Part shown: one piece after another, positions 8,693-18,663 of the stretch
How positions within the stretch are numbered: position 1 is the first letter of the stretch
How the letters are laid out: each line of letters opens with the position of its first letter
From: Chitinophagaceae bacterium
GTDB taxonomy: Bacteria > Bacteroidota > Bacteroidia > Chitinophagales > Chitinophagaceae
Direction: 5' to 3'
DNA: 59,308 nucleotides
Assembly: GCA_023229465.1 (NCBI GenBank)
Contig: JALNZE010000021.1
Coordinates: 1-59,308 of the forward strand
The notes under the pieces: generated by a model
What the model was told of the DNA's origin: nothing
Seen by the model: only the letters and a program-made list of their open reading frames with translations
The model's database searches: none
Translations under genes and position numbers: made by a program

Positions 8693-8729
8693 CAAATGTA
8701 CGGTTTTGAAGCCTAAACACTTACATTTG
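8693..8729. promoter_or_regulatory. Candidate divergent -7 boxes between ftsX and leuS
   Basis: CAAATGTA (8693-8700) is the reverse complement of TACATTTG (8722-8729). Each fits the Bacteroidota -7 consensus TAnnTTTG, one facing ftsX and one facing leuS. No -33 TTTG at the expected 19 nt is seen for either, so support is moderate. Confidence 0.35.
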
Positions 8730-8903
8730 CAGCCATTCTAACGATCATTTTGTATTTGAAAATAGCTCATTCCCACAGAAACCGGGTTAAAGGTTTGTTA
8801 GGATTATTTTGCACCCGGATTTAGAGTGGTTATTAAATATTCGTTAGTCGGATTATTTTTTCAATAAACAATACAAATACCCCGTTGGGGTTGCGCGGTG
8901 ATT

Positions 8904-11708
8904 ATGGAATACAATTTCAGGGAAATCGAAAAAAAATGGCAGTCGCATTGGAAAGTATCCGGTGCTTACCGGGTAAGTAATGAAACAGACAAACCCAAAT
9001 ATTATGTACTGGATATGTTCCCGTATCCCAGTGGTGCCGGCCTGCATGTAGGGCATCCCCTGGGTTATATCGCATCTGATATTTTCAGTCGTTTTAAAAG
9101 ATTAAAGGGGTTTAATGTATTGCACCCGATGGGATATGATGCATTTGGCCTGCCTGCAGAACAATATGCCATTGAGCATGGCGTACATCCCGCTGCCAGT
9201 ACGGCACAGAATATTGATAATTTCAGAAAGCAATTGGATAATATCGGGTTTAGTTACGATTGGGACCGTGAAGTGCGTACCTGTGAGCCGGGTTATTATA
9301 AGTGGACACAATGGATATTCTTACAGCTCTTTCACAGCTTTTTTAATCGCTTAACACTGAAAGCGGAAAGTATACAAAGTTTAGTGGCAACATTTGAAGC
9401 CAATGGTAATGCCGCGTATATATGCCCGGGAGATGGTTCCGTAAAATTCTCCGCTGCTGAGTGGAAAGCGTTTTCTGAAAAAGAAAAGCAGGATATCCTC
9501 ATGCATTATCGCCTTGCTTTCTGTGGCTATGGCGAAGTCAACTGGTGTGAGGCGCTGGGTACGGTATTAGCCAATGATGAGGTAGTGAATGGGGTAAGTG
9601 AGCGTGGCGGGCATCCGGTGGTAAAAAAGAAATTGCGCCAATGGTATCTCCGTATAACTGACTATGCAGACCGGTTGCTTGAAGGACTCGAAACCATTGA
9701 ATTTAGTGAGGCGATGAAAGAAATGCAGACCAACTGGATTGGTAAATCGTATGGGGCGGAGATTGAATTTGCTATCGTAAGTCGTGAATCGTCAGACGTG
9801 AGTAAGGAATTCAAGTATCACGATTCGCGTCTCACGGTTTATACCACCCGTCCAGATACTATATTTGGCGTTGACTTTATGGTAGTGGCTCCGGAGCATG
9901 AGTTGATTGAAAAAATAACTACTCCTGAACAAATTCAACCGGTTGAAGAATATATCAATTATGTAAAAAGCCGCAGCGACAGGGAGCGGCAGGCAGAGAA
10001 AAAAATCAGCGGTTGTTTTACCGGGGCCTATGCCGTTAACCCTTTTAACGGCAAGCAGATTCCCATCTGGATTTCTGAATATGTATTGGCAGGATATGGA
10101 ACCGGCGCCATTATGGGTGTGCCATGTGGTGATGAACGGGATCATAAATTTGCATTGCATTTTAATATACCCATCACTAATATCATTGGTGATTATTATG
10201 ATGGCAAAGAAGCCAATCCTACCAAAGAGGCCAAACTCAGCAACAGCGAATTTTTAGATGGCATCGTTATGCGTGATGCGATTGGTATGGTGAATGCGAA
10301 GCTGGAAGAAATGGGTATTGGCAAAAAAAAGGTGAACTATAAAATGCGTGATGCCGCATTCAGCCGTCAGCGCTATTGGGGCGAGCCGTTTCCCATACAG
10401 TGGAAGAATGGGGTGGCTATTCCTTTGAGCGAAAATGAATTGCCTTTGTTATTGCCGGAGGTGGAAAGTTATAGCCCGGGCCCCGATGGCCAGGGCCCCC
10501 TGGCCAACATACCTGAATGGGTGGCCAAAGAGCTGGAAACGAGTACCATGCCCGGTTATGCCGGTTCTTCCTGGTATTTTCTGCGGTATATGGATCCGCA
10601 TAATACCGAAACTTTCTGCGACCGTAAAGTGAGCGATTACTGGAACCAGGTAGATCTTTATATTGGCGGAACAGAACATGCCGTGGGCCATTTATTGTAT
10701 AGCCGTTTATGGACCAAAGTGCTGTACGATTTGGGTTATATTGGTTTTGATGAGCCGTTTAGAAAATTATTGAACCAGGGTATGATTCAGGGGAGTAGCC
10801 GGTTTGTGTATCGGTTAAAAGGGACTAACCAATTTATTTCTTCCGGATTGATGAATGGGATAGCGTATAAAGTTGAGGATACAGATCCTATTAGGGTTGA
10901 TGTAAACTTTGTAGATGGTATTGAACTGGACATACCAACCTTTACCAAATGGCGCAATGGAGAATACGCGAATGCTGAATTTATTTTGGAGGACGGTAAA
11001 TATATCTGCGGTTCAGAAGTTGAAAAAATGTCCAAATCAAAATTCAATACCGTTAACCCGGATGAACTCGTTAATAAATTTGGCGCCGATACCTTTCGTA
11101 TGTACGAAATGTTTCTCGGCCCGGTGGACCAGAGTAAACCCTGGGATACCAAGGGTATTGAAGGGGTACACCGCTTTCTTAAAAAATTATGGCGTTTATT
11201 TTTTGATGAACTGAAAGGAAAAGTATGGAATGAAGCAGCCGCCAATGCCGAAGAGTTGAAAGTGTTGCACCGTACCATCAAAAAAATCGAAGAAGATACG
11301 GAACGATATAGTTTCAATACCGCGGTAAGTACCTTCATGATCTGTGTTAATGAACTGACTGATCTGAAATGTAACAAACGCGAAGTGTTGCAACAGGTAC
11401 TCATCATGCTAACACCGTATGCCCCGCATATCAGTGAAGAACTATGGACCGCTTTGGGAAACAGTGGTTCCATCCTCGATGCATCCTATCCGGTATTTGA
11501 AGAAAAATATGTGACCGAGTCTTCCAAAGAATATCCCGTAAGTATTAATGGGAAAGTGAGAACCAGTATGAGCATTTCGCTGGATGCTACCCCGGAGCAG
11601 GTTCAGGAAATGGTACTTTCTAATGTGCTCATTCAAAAATGGATGGATGGCAAACCCCTGAAGAAATTCATTTTTGTAAAGGGTAAAATGATCAATGTGG
11701 TAGTGTAA
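8904..11708 (+). CDS. leuS: Leucyl-tRNA synthetase
   Basis: Class I synthetase that charges tRNA-Leu and edits mischarged products in the CP1 domain. HVGH at residues 48-51 is the HIGH motif and KMSKS at 708-712 is the second ATP-binding motif. The CP1 threonine-rich editing motif TTRPDT is at 314-319, and RQRYWGEPFP is present. The form is the long Bacteroidota one (934 residues). I use the ATG at 8904 (MEYNFREIEKKW) rather than the GTG at 8898. Residues 292-312, immediately before the editing motif, are encoded by a 63-bp palindromic heptad element. The 5' leader is unusually long if transcription starts near 8735. Confidence 0.97.
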   Translation: MEYNFREIEKKWQSHWKVSGAYRVSNETDKPKYYVLDMFPYPSGAGLHVGHPLGYIASDIFSRFKRLKGFNVLHPMGYDAFGLPAEQYAIEHGVHPAASTAQNIDNFRKQLDNIGFSYDWDREVRTCEPGYYKWTQWIFLQLFHSFFNRLTLKAESIQSLVATFEANGNAAYICPGDGSVKFSAAEWKAFSEKEKQDILMHYRLAFCGYGEVNWCEALGTVLANDEVVNGVSERGGHPVVKKKLRQWYLRITDYADRLLEGLETIEFSEAMKEMQTNWIGKSYGAEIEFAIVSRESSDVSKEFKYHDSRLTVYTTRPDTIFGVDFMVVAPEHELIEKITTPEQIQPVEEYINYVKSRSDRERQAEKKISGCFTGAYAVNPFNGKQIPIWISEYVLAGYGTGAIMGVPCGDERDHKFALHFNIPITNIIGDYYDGKEANPTKEAKLSNSEFLDGIVMRDAIGMVNAKLEEMGIGKKKVNYKMRDAAFSRQRYWGEPFPIQWKNGVAIPLSENELPLLLPEVESYSPGPDGQGPLANIPEWVAKELETSTMPGYAGSSWYFLRYMDPHNTETFCDRKVSDYWNQVDLYIGGTEHAVGHLLYSRLWTKVLYDLGYIGFDEPFRKLLNQGMIQGSSRFVYRLKGTNQFISSGLMNGIAYKVEDTDPIRVDVNFVDGIELDIPTFTKWRNGEYANAEFILEDGKYICGSEVEKMSKSKFNTVNPDELVNKFGADTFRMYEMFLGPVDQSKPWDTKGIEGVHRFLKKLWRLFFDELKGKVWNEAAANAEELKVLHRTIKKIEEDTERYSFNTAVSTFMICVNELTDLKCNKREVLQQVLIMLTPYAPHISEELWTALGNSGSILDASYPVFEEKYVTESSKEYPVSINGKVRTSMSISLDATPEQVQEMVLSNVLIQKWMDGKPLKKFIFVKGKMINVVV
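9777..9839. repeat. In-frame palindromic heptad element inside leuS
   Basis: Sixty-three bases, nine heptads. The left side is GTAAGTC, GTGAATC, GTCAGAC, GTGAGTA and the right side CACGATT, CGCGTCT, CACGGTT, the latter being the GTGAG word on the other strand. It starts and ends on codon boundaries and encodes 21 residues including SRESSDVS and HDSRLT. It sits in the CP1 editing domain. Confidence 0.85.
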
Positions 11709-11821
11709 TTCGCCGCTTTATAGAAATATTCCGGGCCCACATGTAAAATACGCGGGTGCTTATGTAAAATTTCAATATTTTCATAAGTGCTTCCTTATCT
11801 TCATTTTCTTAAATAAAACAC

Positions 11822-14035
11822 ATGAGCATAGTAAGAGGATTGTTAACATGGGTAACCTTTGCAGTTATCACAACCGTTCAGGCACAGCAAAAGCAGATCA
11901 GTAACAGTGACCTGATGTCAAATAAATTGCCTGAAAATTTATATAACAATTTACCCACTGTTTTAAAATGGATAGATGATGAACAAGTTATCCTATATCA
12001 GAAACTGGATAAGGATACTGTTGCTAAAAATTATATTCTCGATAGTAAGACAGGAACTTTTACCGAAACAATGATGGGCGCTAAAACCATTAACGGTATT
12101 GAATTCAGAAATAGCGGGTTGGCTAACAAACCTTCTGTTTCTCCTTTTGGAAAAAGCGTAATGGTTTGGGATAAGGATCTTTTTTATAGTAATAATGGAA
12201 TGGAAACCAGGCTGACAAATGACCAGGGGGAAGAAAAAAATCCAACGTTCTCTCCGGACAGTAACTATATCGGTTATACCAAAAAAAATAATTTATATAG
12301 TTATGATTTGCGTACTAAAAAAGAAGTTCAGTTAACCACAGATGGTACCGGCACTATTTTAAATGGGTATGCCAGTTGGTTGTATTATGAAGAAATATTT
12401 GGCCGTAATACCCGTTATCGTGCATTCTGGTGGAGCCCCAACAGTAAAACACTGGCCTACATGCATTTTGATGAAAGCAAGGTACCCATGTTTCCTATTT
12501 ATGTGAGTGAGGGGCAGCATGGATACATGGAACAAACAAGGTATCCGTTACCCGGTGATAAAAACCCTGAAGTGAAAATTGGAATGGTTAGTCCGGATGG
12601 CGGTAATACCATTTGGGCCGATTTTAACGCGAAGGATGATCAGTACCTTGGATGGCCCCTCTGGAAAGAAGATGGTAATGTTTTAATGGTGTTTTGGATG
12701 AACCGCGAACAGAACAATCTGAAAATATTTGAGGTTAAGCCGTTTGATGGAAGCAAGAAAGAATGGTACAATGAAACCCAGCAAACATGGATAGATCTGG
12801 AAGACAGGGTTGGAGGCAGGGTTAACTTTTTAAAAAATGATAAAGGCGTTATCATACAATCTGATAAATCGGGATGGAACCATTTGTATTTATATTCGAA
12901 TGATGGCCAATTCAGAAATGCTATTACGAATGGCAAGTTCACAGTTACGAATATTAGTTTGATTGATGAAAAAAATGAAATAGTTTACTTCTCTGCCAAA
13001 GGCCGCGAGAATACGGCCCGTACTGATTTGTATCGTGTGAAATTTGATGGGTCTGATCTAAAGCGTCTTACATTTGGTGAATACAATCATGCGAAAACCA
13101 GTCTTTCGCCCGGCGGAAAATATTTTATTACAACCTATAGTAATGCCGCTACCCCAACCAGGATGAGTTTGGTTGATAATAATGGGAAACTGGTTCGTGA
13201 ACTGGGCGATATGAAGGGCGCGGAAACCGGGCAATACGCCCTTGCCAAAACAGAACTCATCCGTATTAAAAGCGAAGATGGTTTATATGATTTACCCGCC
13301 CTGGTTACCTGGCCGGCAACTATGGATCCCAATAAAAAATATCCTTTACTGCTGAGTATTTATGGTGGCCCTAATGCGGGAACAGTTACTGATAGCTGGT
13401 CGTGGAGCGCCAACCGGCAGTTTTATGCCAATGAGGGATTGATACAGGTTTCATTCGATCACCGTGCCAGTGGACATTTTGGAAAAGAAGGCATGAATTA
13501 TTTGTATCATAACCTCGGCTTCTGGGAAATGGCTGATTATACAACCATGGCCAAATGGTTCATTAAAAACGGGCAGGCCGATCCCGCCAGAATGGCCATT
13601 ACCGGGTTTAGTTATGGGGGTTATATGAGTGCTTATGCATTAACGTATGGAGCGGATGTGTTTACGCACGGCATGGCAGGTGGCAGTGTGGTGGATTGGC
13701 ATTTGTATGATACGCATTATACCGAAAGATATATGGGTACCCCGCAGAGTAATCCTGATGGGTATAAAAGCAGCAGTGTATTAACTTATGCCGACAGGTA
13801 TAAAGGCGTATTGCAAATCGTTCATGGTACCAGTGATGACAATGTACACATGCAAAACAGCATACAACTGGTGAGCGCTTTACAGGATAAAGGAAAGGGT
13901 TTTGAATTCATGTTATACCCGGGTGGCCGGCATGGATGGGGTGGAGCGAAAGGAGTTCACTTTAATAACCTGAAAACTAAATTTATTTATAAATACCTGT
14001 TGGAAAAACAAGCGCCTAAAATTGCTTTGAGATAG
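11822..14035 (+). CDS. Dipeptidyl peptidase IV-like serine peptidase (S9)
   Basis: A secreted or periplasmic prolyl dipeptidyl peptidase with a signal peptide (LLTWVTFAVITTVQAQ). The N-terminal half is a DPP-IV beta-propeller containing YYEEIFGRN, the glutamate pair that binds the substrate amino terminus, and the C-terminal third is an alpha/beta hydrolase domain. Catalytic residues are visible: Ser597 in GFSYGGY, an Asp in GTSDDNVH (about 672), and His704 in GGRHGW. Length of 737 is normal. It removes dipeptides from peptide N-termini, fitting a peptide-scavenging lifestyle. It stands alone and ends toward a symmetrical terminator shared with the next gene. Confidence 0.93.
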   Translation: MSIVRGLLTWVTFAVITTVQAQQKQISNSDLMSNKLPENLYNNLPTVLKWIDDEQVILYQKLDKDTVAKNYILDSKTGTFTETMMGAKTINGIEFRNSGLANKPSVSPFGKSVMVWDKDLFYSNNGMETRLTNDQGEEKNPTFSPDSNYIGYTKKNNLYSYDLRTKKEVQLTTDGTGTILNGYASWLYYEEIFGRNTRYRAFWWSPNSKTLAYMHFDESKVPMFPIYVSEGQHGYMEQTRYPLPGDKNPEVKIGMVSPDGGNTIWADFNAKDDQYLGWPLWKEDGNVLMVFWMNREQNNLKIFEVKPFDGSKKEWYNETQQTWIDLEDRVGGRVNFLKNDKGVIIQSDKSGWNHLYLYSNDGQFRNAITNGKFTVTNISLIDEKNEIVYFSAKGRENTARTDLYRVKFDGSDLKRLTFGEYNHAKTSLSPGGKYFITTYSNAATPTRMSLVDNNGKLVRELGDMKGAETGQYALAKTELIRIKSEDGLYDLPALVTWPATMDPNKKYPLLLSIYGGPNAGTVTDSWSWSANRQFYANEGLIQVSFDHRASGHFGKEGMNYLYHNLGFWEMADYTTMAKWFIKNGQADPARMAITGFSYGGYMSAYALTYGADVFTHGMAGGSVVDWHLYDTHYTERYMGTPQSNPDGYKSSSVLTYADRYKGVLQIVHGTSDDNVHMQNSIQLVSALQDKGKGFEFMLYPGGRHGWGGAKGVHFNNLKTKFIYKYLLEKQAPKIALR

Positions 14036-14125
14036 TTCTCCTTCAGGGGATTTTAGGATATAAATACAGGTATACGCGATAATGAATTGTGTATCCTTAT
14101 TTCAAGACGCGACAGATTCTTACAT

Positions 14126-14161
14126 AAAAAGACCCCTCAAATTGTTTGAGGGGTCTTTTTT
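14126..14161. terminator. Bidirectional intrinsic terminator
   Basis: A perfect hairpin with stem GACCCCTCAAA and loop TTG, preceded by five A and followed by six T. It can serve both the DPP-IV-like gene from the left and the tricorn-like gene from the right, which converge here. Confidence 0.9.
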
Positions 14162-14172
14162 ATGCAGTTAAT

Positions 14173-17100
14173 TTATTTTTTAATCACCCGTAACATCTCT
14201 TTTACCGCGGCTTCCAATTGTGCATCCTTTCCTTTCATAAATTCTTCGAAAGGAAGTGTGACCCTTATATCCGGTTCAACCTGTAAGTTTTCCGTTGGCC
14301 TGTTTTCTTTGCCAATGGTTGCCACCATTGGTATACCAAAAACAATTGTCGGGTCAATCTGCGTTTCCCACCATACAGCGGTACCTGTTCCGGCTACCGG
14401 CATACCTACCAGCTTCCCAATTTCATTTTGCTTATAGATATAGGGGAAGATATACGCGTCACTGTAGTTGCTTTCACTCATCAGCACACAGCTTGGCTTT
14501 TGCCATCTATTGCCCGGCTCACCTGCAGTTACCCGGTTGCCCTGTGGCGCAAAATCAAGGTAGCGTTTGCCACTTAAAAATGTATTCAGGTCATCGTGCA
14601 ACCAACCGCCACCATTAAAACGGGTATCTACAATCAACGCTTCTTTGTCGATATTTTTTCCAATCACTTCATCCAGTACGGTTCTGAAGCTTCCATCGTT
14701 CATTCCCTGCACATGTACATAACCCACTTTTCCTCCACTCAGTTCCTCTGTCATTTTTTTCATTTTGTTTACCCAGCGCTTGTACATTAAGGCAGCTTCC
14801 ATACCGGTATTGATTGGTTTTACCGTTTCTTCTATTTTATTTTTTGTGGATGGATCAAGCAGGCTCAACAATACATTTTTGCCCACTTTTCGATTAAGTA
14901 GCCTGGCCCAGTCATCCTTATCACTTACCTCTTCGCCATCTATTTTTTCAATGATCTGTCCCGCTTCAACTTTCGAAGCTGCATTTTCCAATGGACCGCC
15001 GGCAATTACTTCTGTAATCTTTAAACCTTTACCGGTAAAGGTTTCATCATATAATAAACCCAATGAGGCAGTCATATCACCACTCGGTGTTTGAGGAGAA
15101 TATCTGCCACCGGTATGTGAGGCATTCAGCTCTCCCAGTATTTCACTCAGCAGTTCCTGAAAATCGTAGCTATTATTAATATGGGGTAAGAAGCGGGCAT
15201 AGTTGGTTTTATACATTGCCCAGTCTATTCCATGAATTTTCGGGTCATAGAATTTCTTTTGTACCTGTCTCCATATATGTTCAAAAATGTATTCCCTTTC
15301 TTCCGGAGCATTCAATACCATTTCGCCATTAATGCCCACAGGGCTCACTTTGCCGCTTTCGGTTTCTACTTTTATGATGGAGCCGTTGTTTACCAGGAAA
15401 AGTGTTTTTCCGTCTTTGCCCGGTTCAATTCCACTTGGGGAGCCACTCAACTTAGCCAAAATTTTAGTTTCTCGGGTACGTGGTTCTGTTACCCATAAAT
15501 CAAATCCTTTTTCGAATGAAGACAGGTAATATACTTTGCTGCCATCAGCGCTTATATAATAATCTGAAATGGATGAACTGTTGATAGTGAGTCTTAATAC
15601 CCTATCTTCAAATCCGTTCAGGTTAGGGATAAAATTAGCTGTAGCTAACGAATCTTTTTTGCTTTTTGTGGTATCCGCTTTTTTATCCTTCTCTTCTTTC
15701 TCTTTCAATAAAGCAAAATCTTCTTTGCTTAAACGCGTGCGATCATAACTGTCCTGATCCAGGAATCCCTCATAAATATCTACTTCCCTGCTGCCTTGCA
15801 AAGCAATGGATTTTCTGCCTAACCGTTCATTTACCCAGGTAATGGTTTTCCCATTCATACCCCATTTAATATTGGCTTGACCAAATCCAGACCGGATAGG
15901 CTTTTCAATACCACCGGTTCCGTCTGCTTTAAGTAAAGCCAGGTTACCGTATTGCCAGCTTCCTTCCTGATCGTCTGCGATGATCCATTTACTATCCGGG
16001 CTCCATTGAAAATCCCAGTCGCCATCACTATAACTATAGTTTCTTCCGGCAGGGAGTAATGTTTTTATTTTTTTATCGGCAAGCGTGTACACTTTTAATA
16101 AATTCCGCTCTGCTATATAGCCAATCTGTTTGCCATCGGGCGAAAATTTAGCGCTGAATTCTTCTTCCGGAGTGGCAATCAATGCCTCTTCCTTCAATAG
16201 GGTTGATGCATAGAAATAAGGTTCTTCACTTCTTGCCATACCGGTTTGATAAATATCCCAGTTGTTGTTTCGTTCAGCGGCGTAAATAATTTTTTTGCTA
16301 TCGGGGCTCCAGCTTACCATTCGCTCCTGTTGCGGTGTATTGGTAATTCTTTTGGTAATACCCCCTTCCACACTGGTTACAAATACTTCACCGCGAAATA
16401 CAAAGGCAATTTCTTTTCCATTGGGCGCGAGGGCTATTTCTGTTGCACCACCATTGATAGGTATTATTTTTTCCGCATTGTTGCGTACGTCTGCATTAAT
16501 AGAGATCACTACTTTTTTGGGTTGATCTCCTTCTTTTAAAGTATAGATCTCTCCGTTCCAGCTAAAACATAAATGATTGTTATTCGTTCTGGAAAGATGT
16601 CTTACCGGATGATTTTTGAACCTGGTAAGTTGAACCATTTTGCCATCTTCTGTTTGCTTAAACAGATTCTGGTCGCCACTTTTTTCACTGAGGTAATATA
16701 CTGTTTTATCATCGGCACTAAAAACAGGCTCTCTGTCCTCACCCTCAAATTCACTAACTTTTTTATAGCTGGCCGTTTTAATATCCATCACCCATATATC
16801 CCTGGTAACGGCCGAGGTATGGTGTTTTCTCCAGGCATCTTCGTACCCTTTTCTGTCCTGAAAAATAACCTGTGTTCCTTTGCTGTTATAATGTGCCGAT
16901 TCTATACCGGCCTGACTAATTAAGTAAGGCTTGCCACCTGTTAGAGGAATACTGTAGAGGTTCGTAAATAATCGTGGACTGTAAAAGCGAATATTGGTAT
17001 GGCTGATCTGTCTGGCGCTTCCAAAAATCAGTTGTTGGTTATCCGGTGAAAAATCAAAAGGATAATCAGGGGCGCTATTAAAGGTTAGCCTGGTGGGTGT

Positions 17101-17394
17101 TCCGCCTGTTGCAGGAATAGTAAACACATCAAAATTGCCATACCTGTCTGAAGCAAAAGCGATGGTTTTTCCATCGTGGCTCCATACCGGGTAAAAGTCC
17201 TGCGCTTCATGCATGGTGAGTGGAAGCGCGTTACCCCCGATCGAAGGCACTGTGTACAGATCTCCTTTGTAACTAAATACAATGGTTTGGCCGTCCGGAG
17301 AAATAGACGGGTAACGCATCCATAAAGGATTGTTTTGCGCGGTTAATGAGTTGGTTATACAGAGTAACCAAAAGGCAATCAAGGTTTTCTTCAT
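14173..17394 (-). CDS. Tricorn-like S41 family protease
   Basis: A large exported protease of about 1073 residues. A signal peptide (LIAFWLLCITNSLTAQ) is followed by two WD40/PD40-type beta-propeller regions (repeated SPDG and SPDSK motifs), a PDZ-like domain (ITEVIAGGPLENAASKVEAG) and a C-terminal S41 peptidase core with VDTRFNGGG and the serine region SESNYSDAY. This order is that of archaeal tricorn protease and its bacterial homologues, which cut oligopeptides. I chose the ATG at 17394 because the signal peptide starts there. With the convergent DPP-IV gene it forms a small peptide-degradation locus. Confidence 0.9.
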   Translation of the reverse strand: MKKTLIAFWLLCITNSLTAQNNPLWMRYPSISPDGQTIVFSYKGDLYTVPSIGGNALPLTMHEAQDFYPVWSHDGKTIAFASDRYGNFDVFTIPATGGTPTRLTFNSAPDYPFDFSPDNQQLIFGSARQISHTNIRFYSPRLFTNLYSIPLTGGKPYLISQAGIESAHYNSKGTQVIFQDRKGYEDAWRKHHTSAVTRDIWVMDIKTASYKKVSEFEGEDREPVFSADDKTVYYLSEKSGDQNLFKQTEDGKMVQLTRFKNHPVRHLSRTNNNHLCFSWNGEIYTLKEGDQPKKVVISINADVRNNAEKIIPINGGATEIALAPNGKEIAFVFRGEVFVTSVEGGITKRITNTPQQERMVSWSPDSKKIIYAAERNNNWDIYQTGMARSEEPYFYASTLLKEEALIATPEEEFSAKFSPDGKQIGYIAERNLLKVYTLADKKIKTLLPAGRNYSYSDGDWDFQWSPDSKWIIADDQEGSWQYGNLALLKADGTGGIEKPIRSGFGQANIKWGMNGKTITWVNERLGRKSIALQGSREVDIYEGFLDQDSYDRTRLSKEDFALLKEKEEKDKKADTTKSKKDSLATANFIPNLNGFEDRVLRLTINSSSISDYYISADGSKVYYLSSFEKGFDLWVTEPRTRETKILAKLSGSPSGIEPGKDGKTLFLVNNGSIIKVETESGKVSPVGINGEMVLNAPEEREYIFEHIWRQVQKKFYDPKIHGIDWAMYKTNYARFLPHINNSYDFQELLSEILGELNASHTGGRYSPQTPSGDMTASLGLLYDETFTGKGLKITEVIAGGPLENAASKVEAGQIIEKIDGEEVSDKDDWARLLNRKVGKNVLLSLLDPSTKNKIEETVKPINTGMEAALMYKRWVNKMKKMTEELSGGKVGYVHVQGMNDGSFRTVLDEVIGKNIDKEALIVDTRFNGGGWLHDDLNTFLSGKRYLDFAPQGNRVTAGEPGNRWQKPSCVLMSESNYSDAYIFPYIYKQNEIGKLVGMPVAGTGTAVWWETQIDPTIVFGIPMVATIGKENRPTENLQVEPDIRVTLPFEEFMKGKDAQLEAAVKEMLRVIKK

Positions 17395-17534
17395 ATAGTG
17401 TTTTTTTGGCAGCATTAAAGATAGATACCCTCCGCCATGAATGCAACAAATTTTGAAGAACGGTTCTCAATAGCTATACCAGGGCTTATTTGGTTGCTAT
17501 CATAATAGCAAAGGGATGGATGAATAGTATTTTG

Positions 17535-17542
17535 TATTTTTG
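17535..17542 (+). promoter_or_regulatory. Candidate -7 box for ruvB
   Basis: TATTTTTG fits TAnnTTTG and ends 7 nt before the ruvB ATG, so the transcript would have almost no leader. No good -33 box is seen 19 nt upstream. Confidence 0.35.
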
Positions 17543-17549
17543 AAACAGT

Positions 17550-18581
17550 ATGTCCAATGTTAATGTACAAAATGAGTCTTCCAGCCTAAACCCTGCCGAC
17601 CGGGAGTTTGAGAATACGATACGTCCCAAAGAGATTGACGATTTTTCCGGTCAGCCCCAATTGGTGGAGAACCTGGTTATTTTTATCAAGGCCGCAAAAC
17701 TTCGCGGAGAGGCGTTGGATCATATTTTATTTCATGGCCCGCCCGGGTTGGGTAAAACAACCCTGAGCAGAATTGTTGCGAATGAACTGGGTGTGAATAT
17801 TAAAGAAACCTCTGGCCCGGTTATTGAAAAGCCAGGTGATCTTGCCGGCCTGCTTACCAACCTGCAACCCAATGATGTTTTATTTATTGATGAGATACAT
17901 CGCCTGAGTACGGTAGTAGAAGAATACCTGTATGCTGCCATGGAAGATTTCAGAATAGATATCATGATTGATACCGGCCCCAATGCCCGCAGTATCCAGA
18001 TAAACCTTAATCCTTTTACACTCGTAGGCGCTACCACCAGGAGTGGTTTATTAACGGCTCCCCTGCTATCACGTTTCGGAATTAAATCGAGACTGGAATA
18101 TTATAATGCAGCGGTATTACAAAAGATTATTGAAAGAAGCGCCGCTATCCTGCAAACATCCATCAGTATGGAAGCTTCATTCGAAATTGCCAGAAGAAGC
18201 CGTGGTACCCCGCGTATTGCCAATAGTTTACTAAGAAGGGTAAGAGATTTTGCACAGGTTTTAAATGATGGTATTATTGATATCGGCATTACACAACATT
18301 CCTTAAAGGCTTTAAATGTAGATGAGCATGGTCTTGATGAAATGGATAACCGGATTCTCAATGCCATCATCCATAAATTCAAAGGGGGGCCTGTAGGCCT
18401 TACTACCATTGCCACAGCGGTGGGTGAGGAAGCGGGTACTATTGAAGAAGTTTACGAGCCATTCCTTATCCAGGAAGGATTTTTACAGCGTACACCAAGG
18501 GGAAGAGAGGTAACGGCAAAGGCGTATGAGCACACTAAAACCGCGATGCCGGGAGGTTCCAATCCGGACCTGTTCACTTAG
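17550..18581 (+). CDS. ruvB: Holliday junction branch migration DNA helicase RuvB
   Basis: Hexameric AAA+ motor that, with RuvA, drives branch migration of Holliday junctions before RuvC cleavage. Walker A GPPGLGKT is at residues 63-70, Walker B and the sensor DEIHRL at 114-119, and GATTRSGLLT is the conserved RuvB stretch. The C-terminal winged-helix domain includes EPFLIQEGFLQRTPRGR. Length of 343 is standard. The gene is alone on its strand and is followed by a convergent hairpin. Confidence 0.97.
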   Translation: MSNVNVQNESSSLNPADREFENTIRPKEIDDFSGQPQLVENLVIFIKAAKLRGEALDHILFHGPPGLGKTTLSRIVANELGVNIKETSGPVIEKPGDLAGLLTNLQPNDVLFIDEIHRLSTVVEEYLYAAMEDFRIDIMIDTGPNARSIQINLNPFTLVGATTRSGLLTAPLLSRFGIKSRLEYYNAAVLQKIIERSAAILQTSISMEASFEIARRSRGTPRIANSLLRRVRDFAQVLNDGIIDIGITQHSLKALNVDEHGLDEMDNRILNAIIHKFKGGPVGLTTIATAVGEEAGTIEEVYEPFLIQEGFLQRTPRGREVTAKAYEHTKTAMPGGSNPDLFT

Positions 18582-18610
18582 GGTTGATTCGTTTTTGTGC
18601 AGCTTTAAGG

Positions 18611-18651
18611 GGATGTATTGATAGACTATGATAAAGTCCATCAATACATCC
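18611..18651. terminator. Long hairpin between convergent ruvB and regulator genes
   Basis: GGATGTATTGAT (18611-18622) pairs perfectly with ATCAATACATCC (18640-18651), with a further 3-bp stem (ACT/AGT) inside. There is no T-run on either side, so it may act as a weak or factor-assisted terminator or an mRNA end stabiliser. Confidence 0.6.
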
Positions 18652-18663
18652 GATTTATCAAAG

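Noticed and set aside
10787..11473. 228-codon frame on the minus strand
   Set aside because: Antisense to leuS; no domain and no independent promoter.
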